A DNA stretch of 64,000 bases from Escarpia spicata. Its lineage: Eukaryota > Annelida > Polychaeta > Sabellida > Siboglinidae. Below, piece by piece: positions 11,733 to 21,900 of this stretch. The position numbers were made by a program, and so were the translations under genes. The DNA lies in contig OZ023214.1 in assembly GCA_963995525.1 (NCBI GenBank), positions 43,085,998 to 43,149,997 on the forward strand, written 5' to 3'. The first letter of the stretch is position 1. Every line of letters begins with the position of its first letter. Below the pieces are notes generated by a model, which saw only the letters and a list, made by a program, of their open reading frames with translations, was not told the DNA's origin and ran no database searches.

Positions 11733-12127
11733 ATTTTTGCTCTCAAATAATCTGTCCTCTTAGTTTTACACATAAAGACATAATTTGGCATAACTTGATA
11801 AGTTTTTGTAGGAGCACATTTGTACTTCTAGTGTATAAGTGCAACATAACATACATACTGTGTGCCACATTTGAATGTCATGCACGTAATATTTCCACGC
11901 AATCCATTTGCCTATATAATGTAAAACTTCAACAGCCGTTTTCTTCATTTTCACTTTTTCACCCCTACCATGTGCAATGCTCCATAACTTCGCCAATTTT
12001 TGTAGCAGTCATAATTTTTGAAACTGTGTAAAGCACTCTACCCAACCTTTACAAGGATGGAAGAAAACAATGTTACAATTTTTCCGACTTATCACTCATT
12101 TGGTCAGCCGGGGTCACATATAGACGT
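11733..12127. repeat. Dispersed repeat, copy A (pairs with 17363-17764)
   Basis: About 395 bp closely matching 17363-17764, from TTTTGCTCTCAAA to GGTCACATATNGACGT. The shared part starts in LINE linker coding sequence on the minus strand and extends into non-coding DNA ending TTTGGTCAGCCGGGGTCACATAT. Both copies lie to the right of a TAGTCC hairpin repeat. Confidence 0.85.
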
Positions 12128-12660
12128 TCTTTGCATTGTTCATCAAGTCATTCCTCTTTCGCTAGATTACGTTATATCCTTGTTCATTGCTACATATGCA
12201 TCATGATTTTGCTTAATGTTCCTCCTTTCGTCCATCAACTTTAGAATATTGTCAGTCATCTATTTTTTCTTTGCTTTTCTGCATTGCCTAGGAATAATTT
12301 CTTCTGCAGCCTGTGTGATTGATTCCTTCATTTGTTCCCATTGGTCGTCCACATCTTGAATGTCATTCAGAACATTGAAACTGTTTTGTACTGCTACATT
12401 GAATTTCTCTTTGATCGCTGAATCTGATTTTAGTATATTCATGCCTAGTTTCATGTTTCTTGTTGCTCTTTTCCTTTTCTTCATTTTCAGTCGGAACTTG
12501 GCTCGCACTGGCACATGGTCGGAATCGCAGTCTGCCCCGAGAAAGGTCTTTGCACCAGTAGGGCATTTCTAAATCTTTTACTGACCAGGATATAATCAAT
12601 TTGGTTTCGTGTACGGTCTCCTGGACTTTGTCAAGTCCAAAGTCTTCTTGGGTGTTGTTG
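12128..12660 (-). pseudogene. RTE-like LINE endonuclease-RT linker fragment
   Basis: Reading down the minus strand: an endonuclease end (NQIDYI-like text, then DSDHVPVRAKFRLKMKK across a frame break), NILKSDSAIKEKFNVAVQNS, EEIIPRQCRKAKKK and, below 12260, MTDNILKLMDERRN. These precede the RT in this LINE class, so this is the upstream part of the fragment at 8346-9662, displaced by inserted DNA between 9663 and 12127. Confidence 0.75.
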
Positions 12661-13039
12661 GAACCAGGTGTTTCCTACAATCATGTCATGAGATTTTGCC
12701 CAATTGTAAACAGACAGGAAAACGGTTAATATGTTACGTATTTGAGCACCACTCAGACGCATGTTTCACTTTCCCAATGTCAATGAATCAGCGAGGTGAA
12801 ATGATGTGCCAGTGTCAGACTAATGGAGTTTAATAGCAACAACGATCTATGGAATTATCAACATCGAAAAAGTGTCGGGCGCCGAGACACTGCCAATGAA
12901 TCAAATCAGATGCTTGTTGTTGTCATGTTGACACTGTCAGTCGATGTGAGCACATGGTAAGTATCCGTATTTAAGTAATGTTCCACCGGATATATTATAT
13001 ATTTAAATACTGTTTTCAAACACATCGATTGACTAAAGT
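12661..13039. other. No gene recognised
   Basis: Non-coding DNA between the LINE fragment and the AT-rich satellite. A small plus-strand frame at 12609-12833 shows no domain. Confidence 0.4.
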
Positions 13040-13670
13040 TATAACATTTAATATTATTTTAGTACTAATTATAACCAAATTAATGCAATTAATTAGTTAA
13101 TTTTAGTAATGTAGCAAGCAAACTCAACAGACCAACACGTTCCAATTAAAGGCCATAATGCCCATGATTATGAAGATATTTATACATATTATGCAATGTG
13201 TATAACCACATTAATAATGGTAATAAATAGACATTAACAAATAATTTAATAATTTAATTGATTAGTCAATATTGGCTAATTAGTGCACAACCTCGATAGA
13301 CCGACACATTTCAGTAAAAGGCCATAATGTCCATGATTATGAAGATATTTGTATAATTTATGAAAGCAGTAAACCACATTAATTATGGTAATAAATATAC
13401 ATTAACAAGTCATTTCACATTAACAGTAACTTAATTAATAAATTAATGGCTAATATTAGCACGCTAATAACTGACCGCTACATTTTGATAAAAAGCTGGA
13501 ATGTCCATAATTATGAAGACAGTTATATAATTTATGCAATGTTTACAAGCACATTAAACATTATAATAAATATACATTAACCATTCATATAGCATTAACA
13601 ATAACTTTATTAGTAAGTAAATCTTATCTAAATAGCATACAAACTCAACAGATCAATACATGACAATGAA
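13040..13670. repeat. AT-rich satellite, period about 170-175 bp
   Basis: Three and a half diverged units. The anchor GGCCATAATGNCCATGATTATGAAGA recurs near 13151, 13320 and 13494 (the last as GGAATGTCCATAATTATGAAGA). Other shared blocks are CAACAGACCAACACGTT-like and GGTAATAAATAKACATTAACA. Units are strongly AT-rich and without long reading frames. Confidence 0.8.
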
Positions 13671-13893
13671 ATACAATATTCATACTCCTAGTTCACTGTG
13701 TCTATGTGCGACTGTGTCATGACAGGTTGGATGAATACTGCAGGTTCTGTACAGACAAGTATAATGAATTGTCACTGCTTCATAATGCAATGTTCTGCAT
13801 TTTAACATGAACTTGATGAAGTAATGTTTATAAATTTTTCACAGTATTCCGTCGCTGAATCCAAATGCACCAAATGTAAGACTGCTTTCTGCG

Positions 13894-14184
13894 TTACTCA
13901 CCATGGCCCATAGGAATCAAGCCATGAAGAAGTCTGTTCTGCTCATAATATAGTCTTTTTGTAATACTGGAAGTTGATTGTCTCATAATGTAATGCCAGT
14001 ATGCTGCAAGATCTGTGCAGCAAGGTTCACATTTCAGTATCTTGTAAAATAACGTTGTGTTCTTCAACATGATGTCTATAAGTATTGTTCGTGTCATGTT
14101 GAGTGGACACTGTTCAATGTAGACATCAGGTATATAATCAGCCACATTAAATGTGTCCGTATGCAGGCAAGTGATGGGTGTCAT
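13894..14184 (-). CDS. Unrecognised 96-codon open frame
   Basis: Open frame with Cys-rich and hydrophobic stretches (DVYIEQCPLNMTRTI, KILKCEPCCTDLAAYW). No family recognised. It lies in a repeat-rich, otherwise gene-free stretch and has no clear splice or promoter context. It could be a decayed exon or chance; the latter is more likely. Confidence 0.15.
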   Translation of the reverse strand: MTPITCLHTDTFNVADYIPDVYIEQCPLNMTRTILIDIMLKNTTLFYKILKCEPCCTDLAAYWHYIMRQSTSSITKRLYYEQNRLLHGLIPMGHGE

Positions 14185-15073
14185 ATTCAGACGACTCTGT
14201 GGCTTGGTACCTTCACAGTTAACTGTCAGACACAGATCAGCGTAAGATCAGTGTCACTGCATGTAATTGCGAACGATGTCTGAAATAAAAAGGCCATCGT
14301 GTATCATATAATGATAACTGTTTTGATTCTACATGCACATCTTGTGAAAATAATGTTCATATCCCTGCCTCTGTTACTCAAGAGAGCAGTGTGAAATTCT
14401 ATAATGCATTATGTCACACATAAATACATAATAATTGTGATACTTGAGAGGTATAACTGTGGTGTTTAAATTTAATGTATTCCGTGTTGTCACACAATGA
14501 AACGAATGATGCTACAACTGATCAAGGCATTTATGGTTTATATTACATTTACAACATAATTGATAGTAATAGCATATTTCATATATATTAAATATGCTAT
14601 TACTTCAATAGAACATGATACATGTCAGACGACTACTTTTTTACTATTGATAAACAATTAGCCTCACAGGCCTCTCAGAAATGGTTTATTAACTAATACG
14701 ATAGGTGGCAGCAGAATGCATCAATAATGTATTATTAGTCCTTTGGACCAAAGGTCCAACGGACTAATGCCAACACTCTGCGTGCGCCGTGCGCCGTGCG
14801 CCATTAGCTGCCATATCTCAGTAACCGTTCAGCTTTTTCTCTAATTTTTCATAGACATATCTTAGGCTAATGCCACTATGCACAATAAATCTGTATTTAA
14901 TTGAATCATTCTAACTCTAAGGGCACCTCAGTGCCCCCAAAATGCAAAATTGTCCTGCTATTTATCTACTGCTGCCTCCTGCAGCCACTGATTTCTATTT
15001 ATAACTGGATGGTGGACTTTGCCCTGATCACTGGGGTTCCTGAGTTGGGGGACCAGCTGTAAATCTGTGTATT

Positions 15074-15106
15074 GGACAATGGCAGGCTCAATGCCTGCCA
15101 TTGTCC
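15074..15106. repeat. Perfect 13-bp inverted repeat (hairpin)
   Basis: GGACAATGGCAGG and CCTGCCATTGTCC flank a 7-base spacer, 12 bases before the target site of the inserted 1.8-kb unit. Confidence 0.85.
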
Positions 15107-15121
15107 CAGTGTCAAACTGAA

Positions 15122-15576
15122 GGGGTCAGCACACTGTTGGACTTCCTGCTTGATTACAGACGAAACAAAGTGCAGTATATTTTTGAGAAATGACTTTTTA
15201 TAATATTCACTTGCTCTGACATAAGTGCACTTGAGTAGTCAGATTTCTAGATGTGATTGTTGAAGCTGTTGACAGTAAAATGGTGTCTTTTTAGCTGATT
15301 TTACTAAGCGGAAGGGTATCTGGCAGCAATTTGGCTAGTTGACACTTTAGCTGGATTACTGCCTGCATCCAGTTGTAAATATTGACGGGTGTCATACATA
15401 CAGGCATTTTGCAAGAGCTAGAGATATGAGATTTTGACTAAAATCGACCAGCATGTCAATGAGATGATAATAACAGCAGGTGAGAAGTTTAAGAAACTTT
15501 ATAGGTCAAGTTTTCTTATAATCACACAAAACATTAACATGGTCGCCAATGGGAAACCTGACAGTGTGCTGACCCC
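15122..15576. repeat. 455-bp terminal direct repeat, left copy
   Basis: Left copy. Perfect 16-bp inverted termini (GGGGTCAGCACACTGT). No TG...CA ends and no obvious tRNA primer-binding site in the AATTAAAGTCCC that follows. Confidence 0.9.
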
Positions 15577-16485
15577 AATTAAAGTCCCTAGCAAGGGAAA
15601 CACGCTATAGTCATTGCACAATCACGGAGGACGCATTTTACTTCAAATATCTTGAAACAATTACTGAAAATACGTGTATGGCAAAACTGCAGTTGAATGG
15701 AACAAACCGTTTTTGGATATTACAGACTTCTCACCAGTAGGCAAGTCCAAATCACAGCGACGGAACACATGTCTTATAAGGGGGGTGGGGTGCGTATGCC
15801 AGTAGTTAAGCCTCAATTTGAGAATACGTATGAAAATGAACCAATAACATTGCAGCAGGGTGATTCATCAATCGTTTTTTGTTTACTTCAGCTGACTAAA
15901 CACACGTGAAGATGTTGTAATTGACCCTAATGAAGTCTGAGGACAGTGATTAGCTGGAGTCAGCCATAGCCGGAGCCTGTTATCAGATCTGTCTACTGAC
16001 TGGACCTTCTGGCCAATCAAGCAAGTGGCATTGTTTTCTGAATGTCTGCTAATTAGGCTGTGTAATATTATGTAATTGAAATGCTTAAGACGTCAGGCCT
16101 TTGAGGAATTCACACCCTAAGGTGACTTTTTGTTGATGTTTACCTTTGTAAATAGGGCACAAGGTCAAAAAATAAATACAAATTTGAATGTAACGTAACA
16201 ACTGGCTGTATTGAATTTTCTTATAAAACACATATTTGACTTTCTGGAAAACTTTATTAGGAGTTCATAGTGCCACCTGAGAACATTGTGCTGGATTACA
16301 AATTGTCCAACGGCGAAGTGCTGATTTTTATGGTGCCTTGCCAAGTTTGGTGGCACCTTTGAAATGTGCATAAAACACAAACACCTGGAGGGATTACAAA
16401 AAATAAAATTGCACAGTGCTTGTAACATTGGTGCCTATAAAGTGTGTTGTTTTCAACATTTTCTCCAAAATTGCCATACCTATTT

Positions 16486-16940
16486 GGGGTCAGCACACTG
16501 TTGGACTTCCTGCTTGATTACAGACGAAACAAAGTGCAGTATATTTTTGAGAAATGACTTTTTATAATATTCACTTGCTCTGACATAAGTGCACTTGAGT
16601 AGTCAGATTTCTAGATGTGATTGTTGAAGCTGTTGACAGTAAAATGGTGTCTTTTTAGCTGATTTTACTAAGCGGAAGGGTATCTGGCAGCAATTTGGCT
16701 AGTTGACACTTTAGCTGGATTACTGCCTGCATCCAGTTGTAAATATTGACGGGTGTCATACATACAGGCATTTTGCAAGAGCTAGAGATATGAGATTTTG
16801 ACTAAAATCGACCAGCATGTCAATGAGATGATAATAACAGCAGGTGAGAAGTTTAAGAAACTTTATAGGTCAAGTTTTCTTATAATCACACAAAACATTA
16901 ACATGGTCGCCAATGGGAAACCTGACAGTGTGCTGACCCC
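16486..16940. repeat. 455-bp terminal direct repeat, right copy
   Basis: Same length as the left copy and no mismatch found by eye. Preceded by CCATACCTATTT, which is not a polypurine tract. Confidence 0.9.
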
Positions 16941-16944
16941 TGAA

Positions 16945-17469
16945 TGCCTCCATGTGGGCTGTAACTACAATGTGTAATGGGAATCCAATATCAATACCGC
17001 ACACCTTTTTGTTTTTTAGGTTTTTGATTTGCATTAGTACCTCATCTTGCGTGAATGGTCTGTTTACGTGTTCGTTTGACTTTCTTGGATCAAATGGTAT
17101 CTCACTAGCTGCAGTTTCACCGAGTTTTTCAAAGTGGTTCATAAACTTATCTAGTGAAATAGTTCCATATTTTTCACTGCTGTTACTTGCTTTATTAAGT
17201 ATATCCCAGTATTCTGCAGGCTTGCTATGTTTTAGGTTGCACAAGTTTTCATGTAACTGTTTATGGTAGCATTTTGATATTTGTTTTATAAAGCATTTAT
17301 ACCCACTAGCCAATTCTCTTAACTCTGCAGTAGCTTCGTCATTTTTTATTTTCTTTAGTCTACCTTTTGCTCTCAAACAATCTGTCCTCTTAGTTTTACA
17401 CATAAAGACATAATCTGGCATAACTTGATAAGTCTTTGTAGCAGCACATTTGTACTTCCAGTGTATCAT
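16945..17469 (-). pseudogene. LINE linker fragment (endonuclease-RT junction)
   Basis: Minus-strand open frame with basic helical text (CLRAKGRLKKIKNDE), KHSKPAEYWDILNKA, FMNHFEKLGE and FTQDEVLMQIKNLKNKKVCG. This pattern, ending in a variant of LKNxKAxGxD, is typical of the segment between endonuclease and RT in CR1/jockey-like LINEs. The RT that should follow is missing because the frame meets the inserted 455-bp repeat. Confidence 0.7.
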
Positions 17470-17764
17470 TGCAACATAACATACATATTACACACTGTGT
17501 GCCACATTTGAATGTTGAGCATATAATATTTCCATGCAATCCATTTGCATATATAATGTAAAACTTCAACAGCCGTTTTCTTCATTTTCACTTTTTCACC
17601 CCTACCATGTTCAATGCTCCATAACTTTGCCAATTTTGGTAGCAGTCATAATTTTAGAAACCGTGTAAAGCACCCTACCCAACATTTACAAGAATGTAAG
17701 AAAACAATGTTACAATTTTTCCGACTTATCATTCATTTGGTCAGCCGGGGTCACATATCGACGT
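17363..17764. repeat. Dispersed repeat, copy B (pairs with 11733-12127)
   Basis: See copy A. This copy is continuous with the LINE linker frame on its left. Confidence 0.85.
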
Positions 17765-17857
17765 ATTAGTCCAAAGCCTAACCCCCTAAGCCTAACTTAA
17801 GGCAACCGACTTCAGCCTCAGGCTCAGGGCCTCTTGGCCCATTTTTGGGGGGACTAA

Positions 17858-18630
17858 ATTGTACGTAACTATATCGTTGTAATCGTCACAGGAAAGTTAT
17901 ATGATTATCTGATGATATTTACACATGCAGTGTGTTCCATCTAGTATTCCAGCCGCATGGTGAAGATTTTTTAACACATACAAAATCCGGCGACGTCCGT
18001 GCCCGTGGACGTGGTGCGTTAATTCGTGTCACCGACATTTCATTGTCTAAAACAACGTTTCTAACCGTTTGTTTGCATTCAGTCGATCAAATAAATGCTA
18101 CTGATTTCGAATACTGACTCTTTTAAACAAATACTGGTTCCGATTTTTATTTAAACAGCTTATTCAAATCAGTATACTGTCTATGACTATGTAGATGGGG
18201 ACTCGGTAAATGTAATATTATTTGATTACACGACACCAGTGTCAATTTAGTTAGCGGCCCAAACAAATTAACCGGTACCATTACAATAATTATACCTATT
18301 TTCCTTACCTTATTGGGTCTTTTGGAAACGAAAAGAAATGTTTTTCTGGTGTTTTCGACGAACGGTTGTTGCACCCAAACACGGCACAACATGACCCACC
18401 ACAACCCAAGGACGCCGTCCTGGCTCGGCGGTCATATTTGCTGCGCTGTAGTCTCCAGTCCAGTAGATGGCGCCACCATCAAATTTTAAATGGCGTAACG
18501 CAAAGTGACTATGCTTTGTATATAATTGCTTTGGCTTTGTTAATATGTAAATGTTATTACGCGTGGCAACTGTCGTCCAATCAGAAGTACTGGCACTGTG
18601 GCGCATCTGATAGGAAGCGAAAGTTGTCGA
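17858..18630. promoter_or_regulatory. Upstream region of METTL9
   Basis: Unique-looking DNA before the candidate first exon of METTL9, richer in CpG than the flanks from about 18330 on. No TATA element identified. Overlapping open frames on both strands at 18147-18872 look like by-products of this composition. Confidence 0.35.
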
Positions 18631-18900
18631 ATGACTGCGGTGAAGTTTTGTGTTTGTTGTCCTTTGCTCGCACTGTTGACGGTGCGTTTGGTGGTCACCA
18701 CAGTTGTCGGCACGCCCGCTACATGCGATAGAGGCAACACCAGCTGCGTTTCGGACGGACAGGGTGAAAGCATTATGCGTTTGTTTAGATCTACGAGTGA
18801 GGGCAGCGTTCTGCGTGGACAGATCAGAGGTCGGTTTGCGAAGGTAGTCCACGACCGGATGATGGATGACATTCGCTCACGAAATGCCGATCACACTCAC
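18631..18900 (+). CDS. METTL9: METTL9 candidate exon 1 (signal-anchor region)
   Basis: ATG at 18631 opens a frame starting MTAVKFCVCCPLLALLTVRL, a hydrophobic signal-like segment as in METTL9 N-termini, then RGRFAKVVHDRMMDDIRSR. A good donor CAC|GTAAGA at 18901 would end it in phase 0, but exon 2 needs one carried-over base (phase 1). A weaker donor, AGAG|GTCGGT at 18830, would give the right phase. Either a short exon between was missed or the alternative donor is used. Assignment rests on position and the hydrophobic start. Confidence 0.45.
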
Positions 18901-21900
18901 GTAAGAAGGTGTACTGTCTTTTTTTAGACTAAAGTTTAGACTGTCTAGCATTTCTTTACTTGGCGAAATAATCAGAAAGCTTTCCGCTCTACCTTTACGG
19001 CTTTAGCACGGAGGGTAACTTGTTGGGCAGGGGCAGGTGCATAACATTAAATTGATTAATTAAATTTAATCATCTTGCAAAACTGTTTAGATTTAGACTT
19101 TTAGTCTAGGCATTTTTAAACTTCATTTTTTATTTTAAGCCTAACAGCCTTAAAGTTAAGGCTTAGCCTTAGCTAAGCCTAAGGGAGATATGACATTTTA
19201 AAGATGTTGACTATTCGTCCTTTATCAACTTTATGTCTCACCGGTTCGTGTGCTAATACTGCATAATTTAAGCAACAATTCTGACAACATTCTTTATTAT
19301 TTTCTTTACGCATAGACAGATTTTACGAAAACCTGATGTCTATAGTATAGATTGTATACTATGTATGGATTTTTAGGGTGGCCAATCACCTCAGCATATC
19401 AAAAGTTAAGAGTGGTGTCCCCCAAGGGTCTGTTCTGGGTCCAATTTTATTTGTAATATATATTAATGACATAGACAAAGGAGTGTGCAACCATCTCCTA
19501 AAATTTGCTGATGACACAAAACTGTTCAGTCAGGTATCATCCTGTAAAGATGCTGAGAAACTTCAAACGGACCTAAACAACTTGCACGGGTGGAGTGCAG
19601 AATGGACAATGTTGTTTAATGCAGAAAAATGCAAGTGTGTACATTACGGTCGTAACAACAGGCAGTACAGTCATAACAACAGGCAGTACGACTACTTCAT
19701 GGGTGATAACCCCATAGAAACATCACATGTAGAAAAAGATTTAGGAGTGATAATAACAGACACACTTAATGTAACGGAGCAATGTGTTCAGGCATCAAAT
19801 AAGGCTAATACGATGCTAGACATGATCAACAGAGCTATCAAATATAAGACCAAAGAAATAGTTGTAAAACTATACAAGTCCTTAGTAAGACCTCACCTAG
19901 ACTACTGCATTCAGACATGGCGCCCATTCAAACAAAAATATATAGACTTATTAGAAAAGGTGCAACATAGGGCGACCAGGATGATTTCAGATTTAAGTCA
20001 CTTAGATTACCAAAAACGGTTAAGAGTGCTAAATATCACAACTCTGGAGACTAGACGACTGCGTGCTGATTTACTGGAAGTTTATAAAATATAGAGAGTA
20101 TTCTTCCTGCAGATTTCTTTGTTATGGAAAATAAACAGACCAAAACAAGAGGGCACCCTTTCAAAATAACCAAAGTGCACTCAAGATTAGATATACGTAT
20201 GTACTCCTTTATTCAAAGGATAGTTAACGACTGGAATAGACTTTTGGAAGCAGCAGTGATGTCCAAAAACATCAACCAGTTCAAGGGTCACATTGACAAA
20301 TATTTACAAAATAGTGCGGAGGATTACACGAGTCAACGTTTGACTCCCTTCCTCGTCAACTCCTTGACTATTACGTAGAAGAGGAGGATTCAAGGTAAAT
20401 TCAAGGTAAAAGCAATTCAAAACTTAAGAAAAAAATCATGAAACAAGTCTCATTTTATTACAGTAACTCCAACTGTATAAGTATCGTTTGGTATGTGAAC
20501 CTGTAACTGCATGGCTTTACATTAATAACTTTAAACATTTAAGCTCATTGCCTGTCCATGCCTTGTTGACTTTTCGCAATGCTTCAGACGTCTTTTCTTC
20601 TGCCATACCTTGGTCTTGCAAGTAATAGCTTGCCTCCCTTACCCAATGCGCATTATGTTTTCCCATCTTTTCTAGTGGGCATAGAATCATTCTGGAGCTA
20701 TAAGTAAGTAAGTTATAAGCAAGTTATAAACATAAATTCCAGATCGCATTTGTTTGCAACTGCTCCAGAGCCCCCTTATAACCGCCATAGTTTTGTAGAC
20801 ATACCCATTTTGCAGGTCAACGTATGACTTCGCGCTTTAATTTATGATAATGAGGTTGTTAAATCCAGGAAGAAAACTTGCTGAAAAATTCCTTTATTGC
20901 AATTTAAAATGCCTTTATTGGCATCTTAGCATTAAATTTTGACTTTTTATACAAAACTTGAATAGCGATTGGTCTTATTTACAAAGGCTGACATTTGTTG
21001 AAACTTACATGATTATCGGGCGAAACTATTCTGGTTTCACGTGAATGGAAATAACAGTGGCGCTACATAGCGAAGTTGTATAAAACAAAATTCAGTTGCC
21101 GGAGGTGTTACTTTGGATGGTCGCACAAAATGGCCGCGTTCATCGGCTTTGCAACGGTGGCATACCAGGTGGATATGCTGGTATCTATTTTAGGATCTGC
21201 ACACGGAGGCACACTTTCCGAGTACTAGTACTTAGCTTTAATTGCTGAGTACTAGACTAGTACTTATCTTTAATTTCTAAGTACTGGTATTAAAGGGAAT
21301 AAAAACATCTATTGCTTGAATTCATGTTAAATTACATCCTACTACTTTACAACATAAAAAAAATGTAAATAAAACAAATAGTTTGCATGCTGTCAGGATT
21401 GAACCGGCGTCGCCCAATTGTAAAATAAACGGCAAGAAACCAACGCGTCTACCAACTGAGCTAGCGGCGCCAACAGAAATTCACTGACTGATTTAAGTTG
21501 TTATGATAAATTGTACAACTTCTGCTTCATATATCGATATTCTAGTGATATTATGAGATTATGCACGTTACTTTCTGCAGCTGAATACAATATATGTTTG
21601 CTATGTATGTTTACTTGTGTAGATTATCTCCCGTTGGTTGCATTCGATATAATTATTCTGAAAACAAGCCCAAGCTCGGTGAAATCTAGTCAACTTGTAG
21701 GCCCATTCGCATTCATTGTTTTGAATAAAATTCTATTCATGTGGAACCGTAAGATAAACGTTTGTTCCTCTGTGATGACTAGTGTTTGTATTACGTCGGA
21801 ATATTGCACAATAACTCATTCTGACGCTCGTTTCGACCCAAAAGCTATCCTTGTAAACATGCTCTGAATGCATGGAAAGGATCGGCCTGATGCAAGTGTG

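Larger units (their letters stand above)
15122..16940. mobile_element. 1.8-kb unit bounded by identical 455-bp direct repeats
   Basis: Two 455-bp direct repeats (15122-15576 and 16486-16940) that look identical on base-by-base reading flank 909 bp of internal DNA. The whole unit is flanked by TGAA at 15118-15121 and 16941-16944, a candidate 4-bp target-site duplication; neither 455-bp repeat alone has matching flanks. Each repeat itself starts GGGGTCAGCACACTGT and ends with its exact reverse complement (16 bp). The interior has no RT, integrase or transposase. It could be a miniature LTR-type element with unusual ends, or two inverted-terminal-repeat elements moving as one compound unit. Confidence 0.75.
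14736..17857. mobile_element. Second hairpin-ended composite element
   Basis: Starts with the same 31-base double palindrome as at 9663 (TAGTCC...GGACTA with inner GGACC/GGTCC), followed by a short CGTGCGC triplication and one tandem-module copy. The interior holds a LINE linker fragment (minus strand) and the 17363-17764 repeat. It ends at GGGGACTAA (17857), giving short inverted ends TTAGTCC/GGACTAA. A 92-bp right piece (17766-17857) has the same inverted ends on its own. A 1.8-kb unit with direct repeats is inserted in it. On the minus strand the hairpin end reads TTGGACC-TTT-GGTCCAA-AGGA-CTAA, reminiscent of a Helitron 3' end, but this is unproven. Confidence 0.5.

Noticed and set aside
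13894..14184. Possible exon of an unknown minus-strand gene
   Set aside because: Listed only as an uncertain open frame. No partner exons, splice logic or family match seen.
15122..15576. Ordinary stand-alone MITE
   Set aside because: Flanks of each single 455-bp copy do not match; only the whole 15122-16940 unit has a matching TGAA on both sides.
18147..18872. Overlapping minus-strand frames of 85-180 codons at the METTL9 5' end
   Set aside because: No domain. They overlap the plus-strand candidate exon with its hydrophobic start and donor, and stop-poor GC-richer composition explains them.
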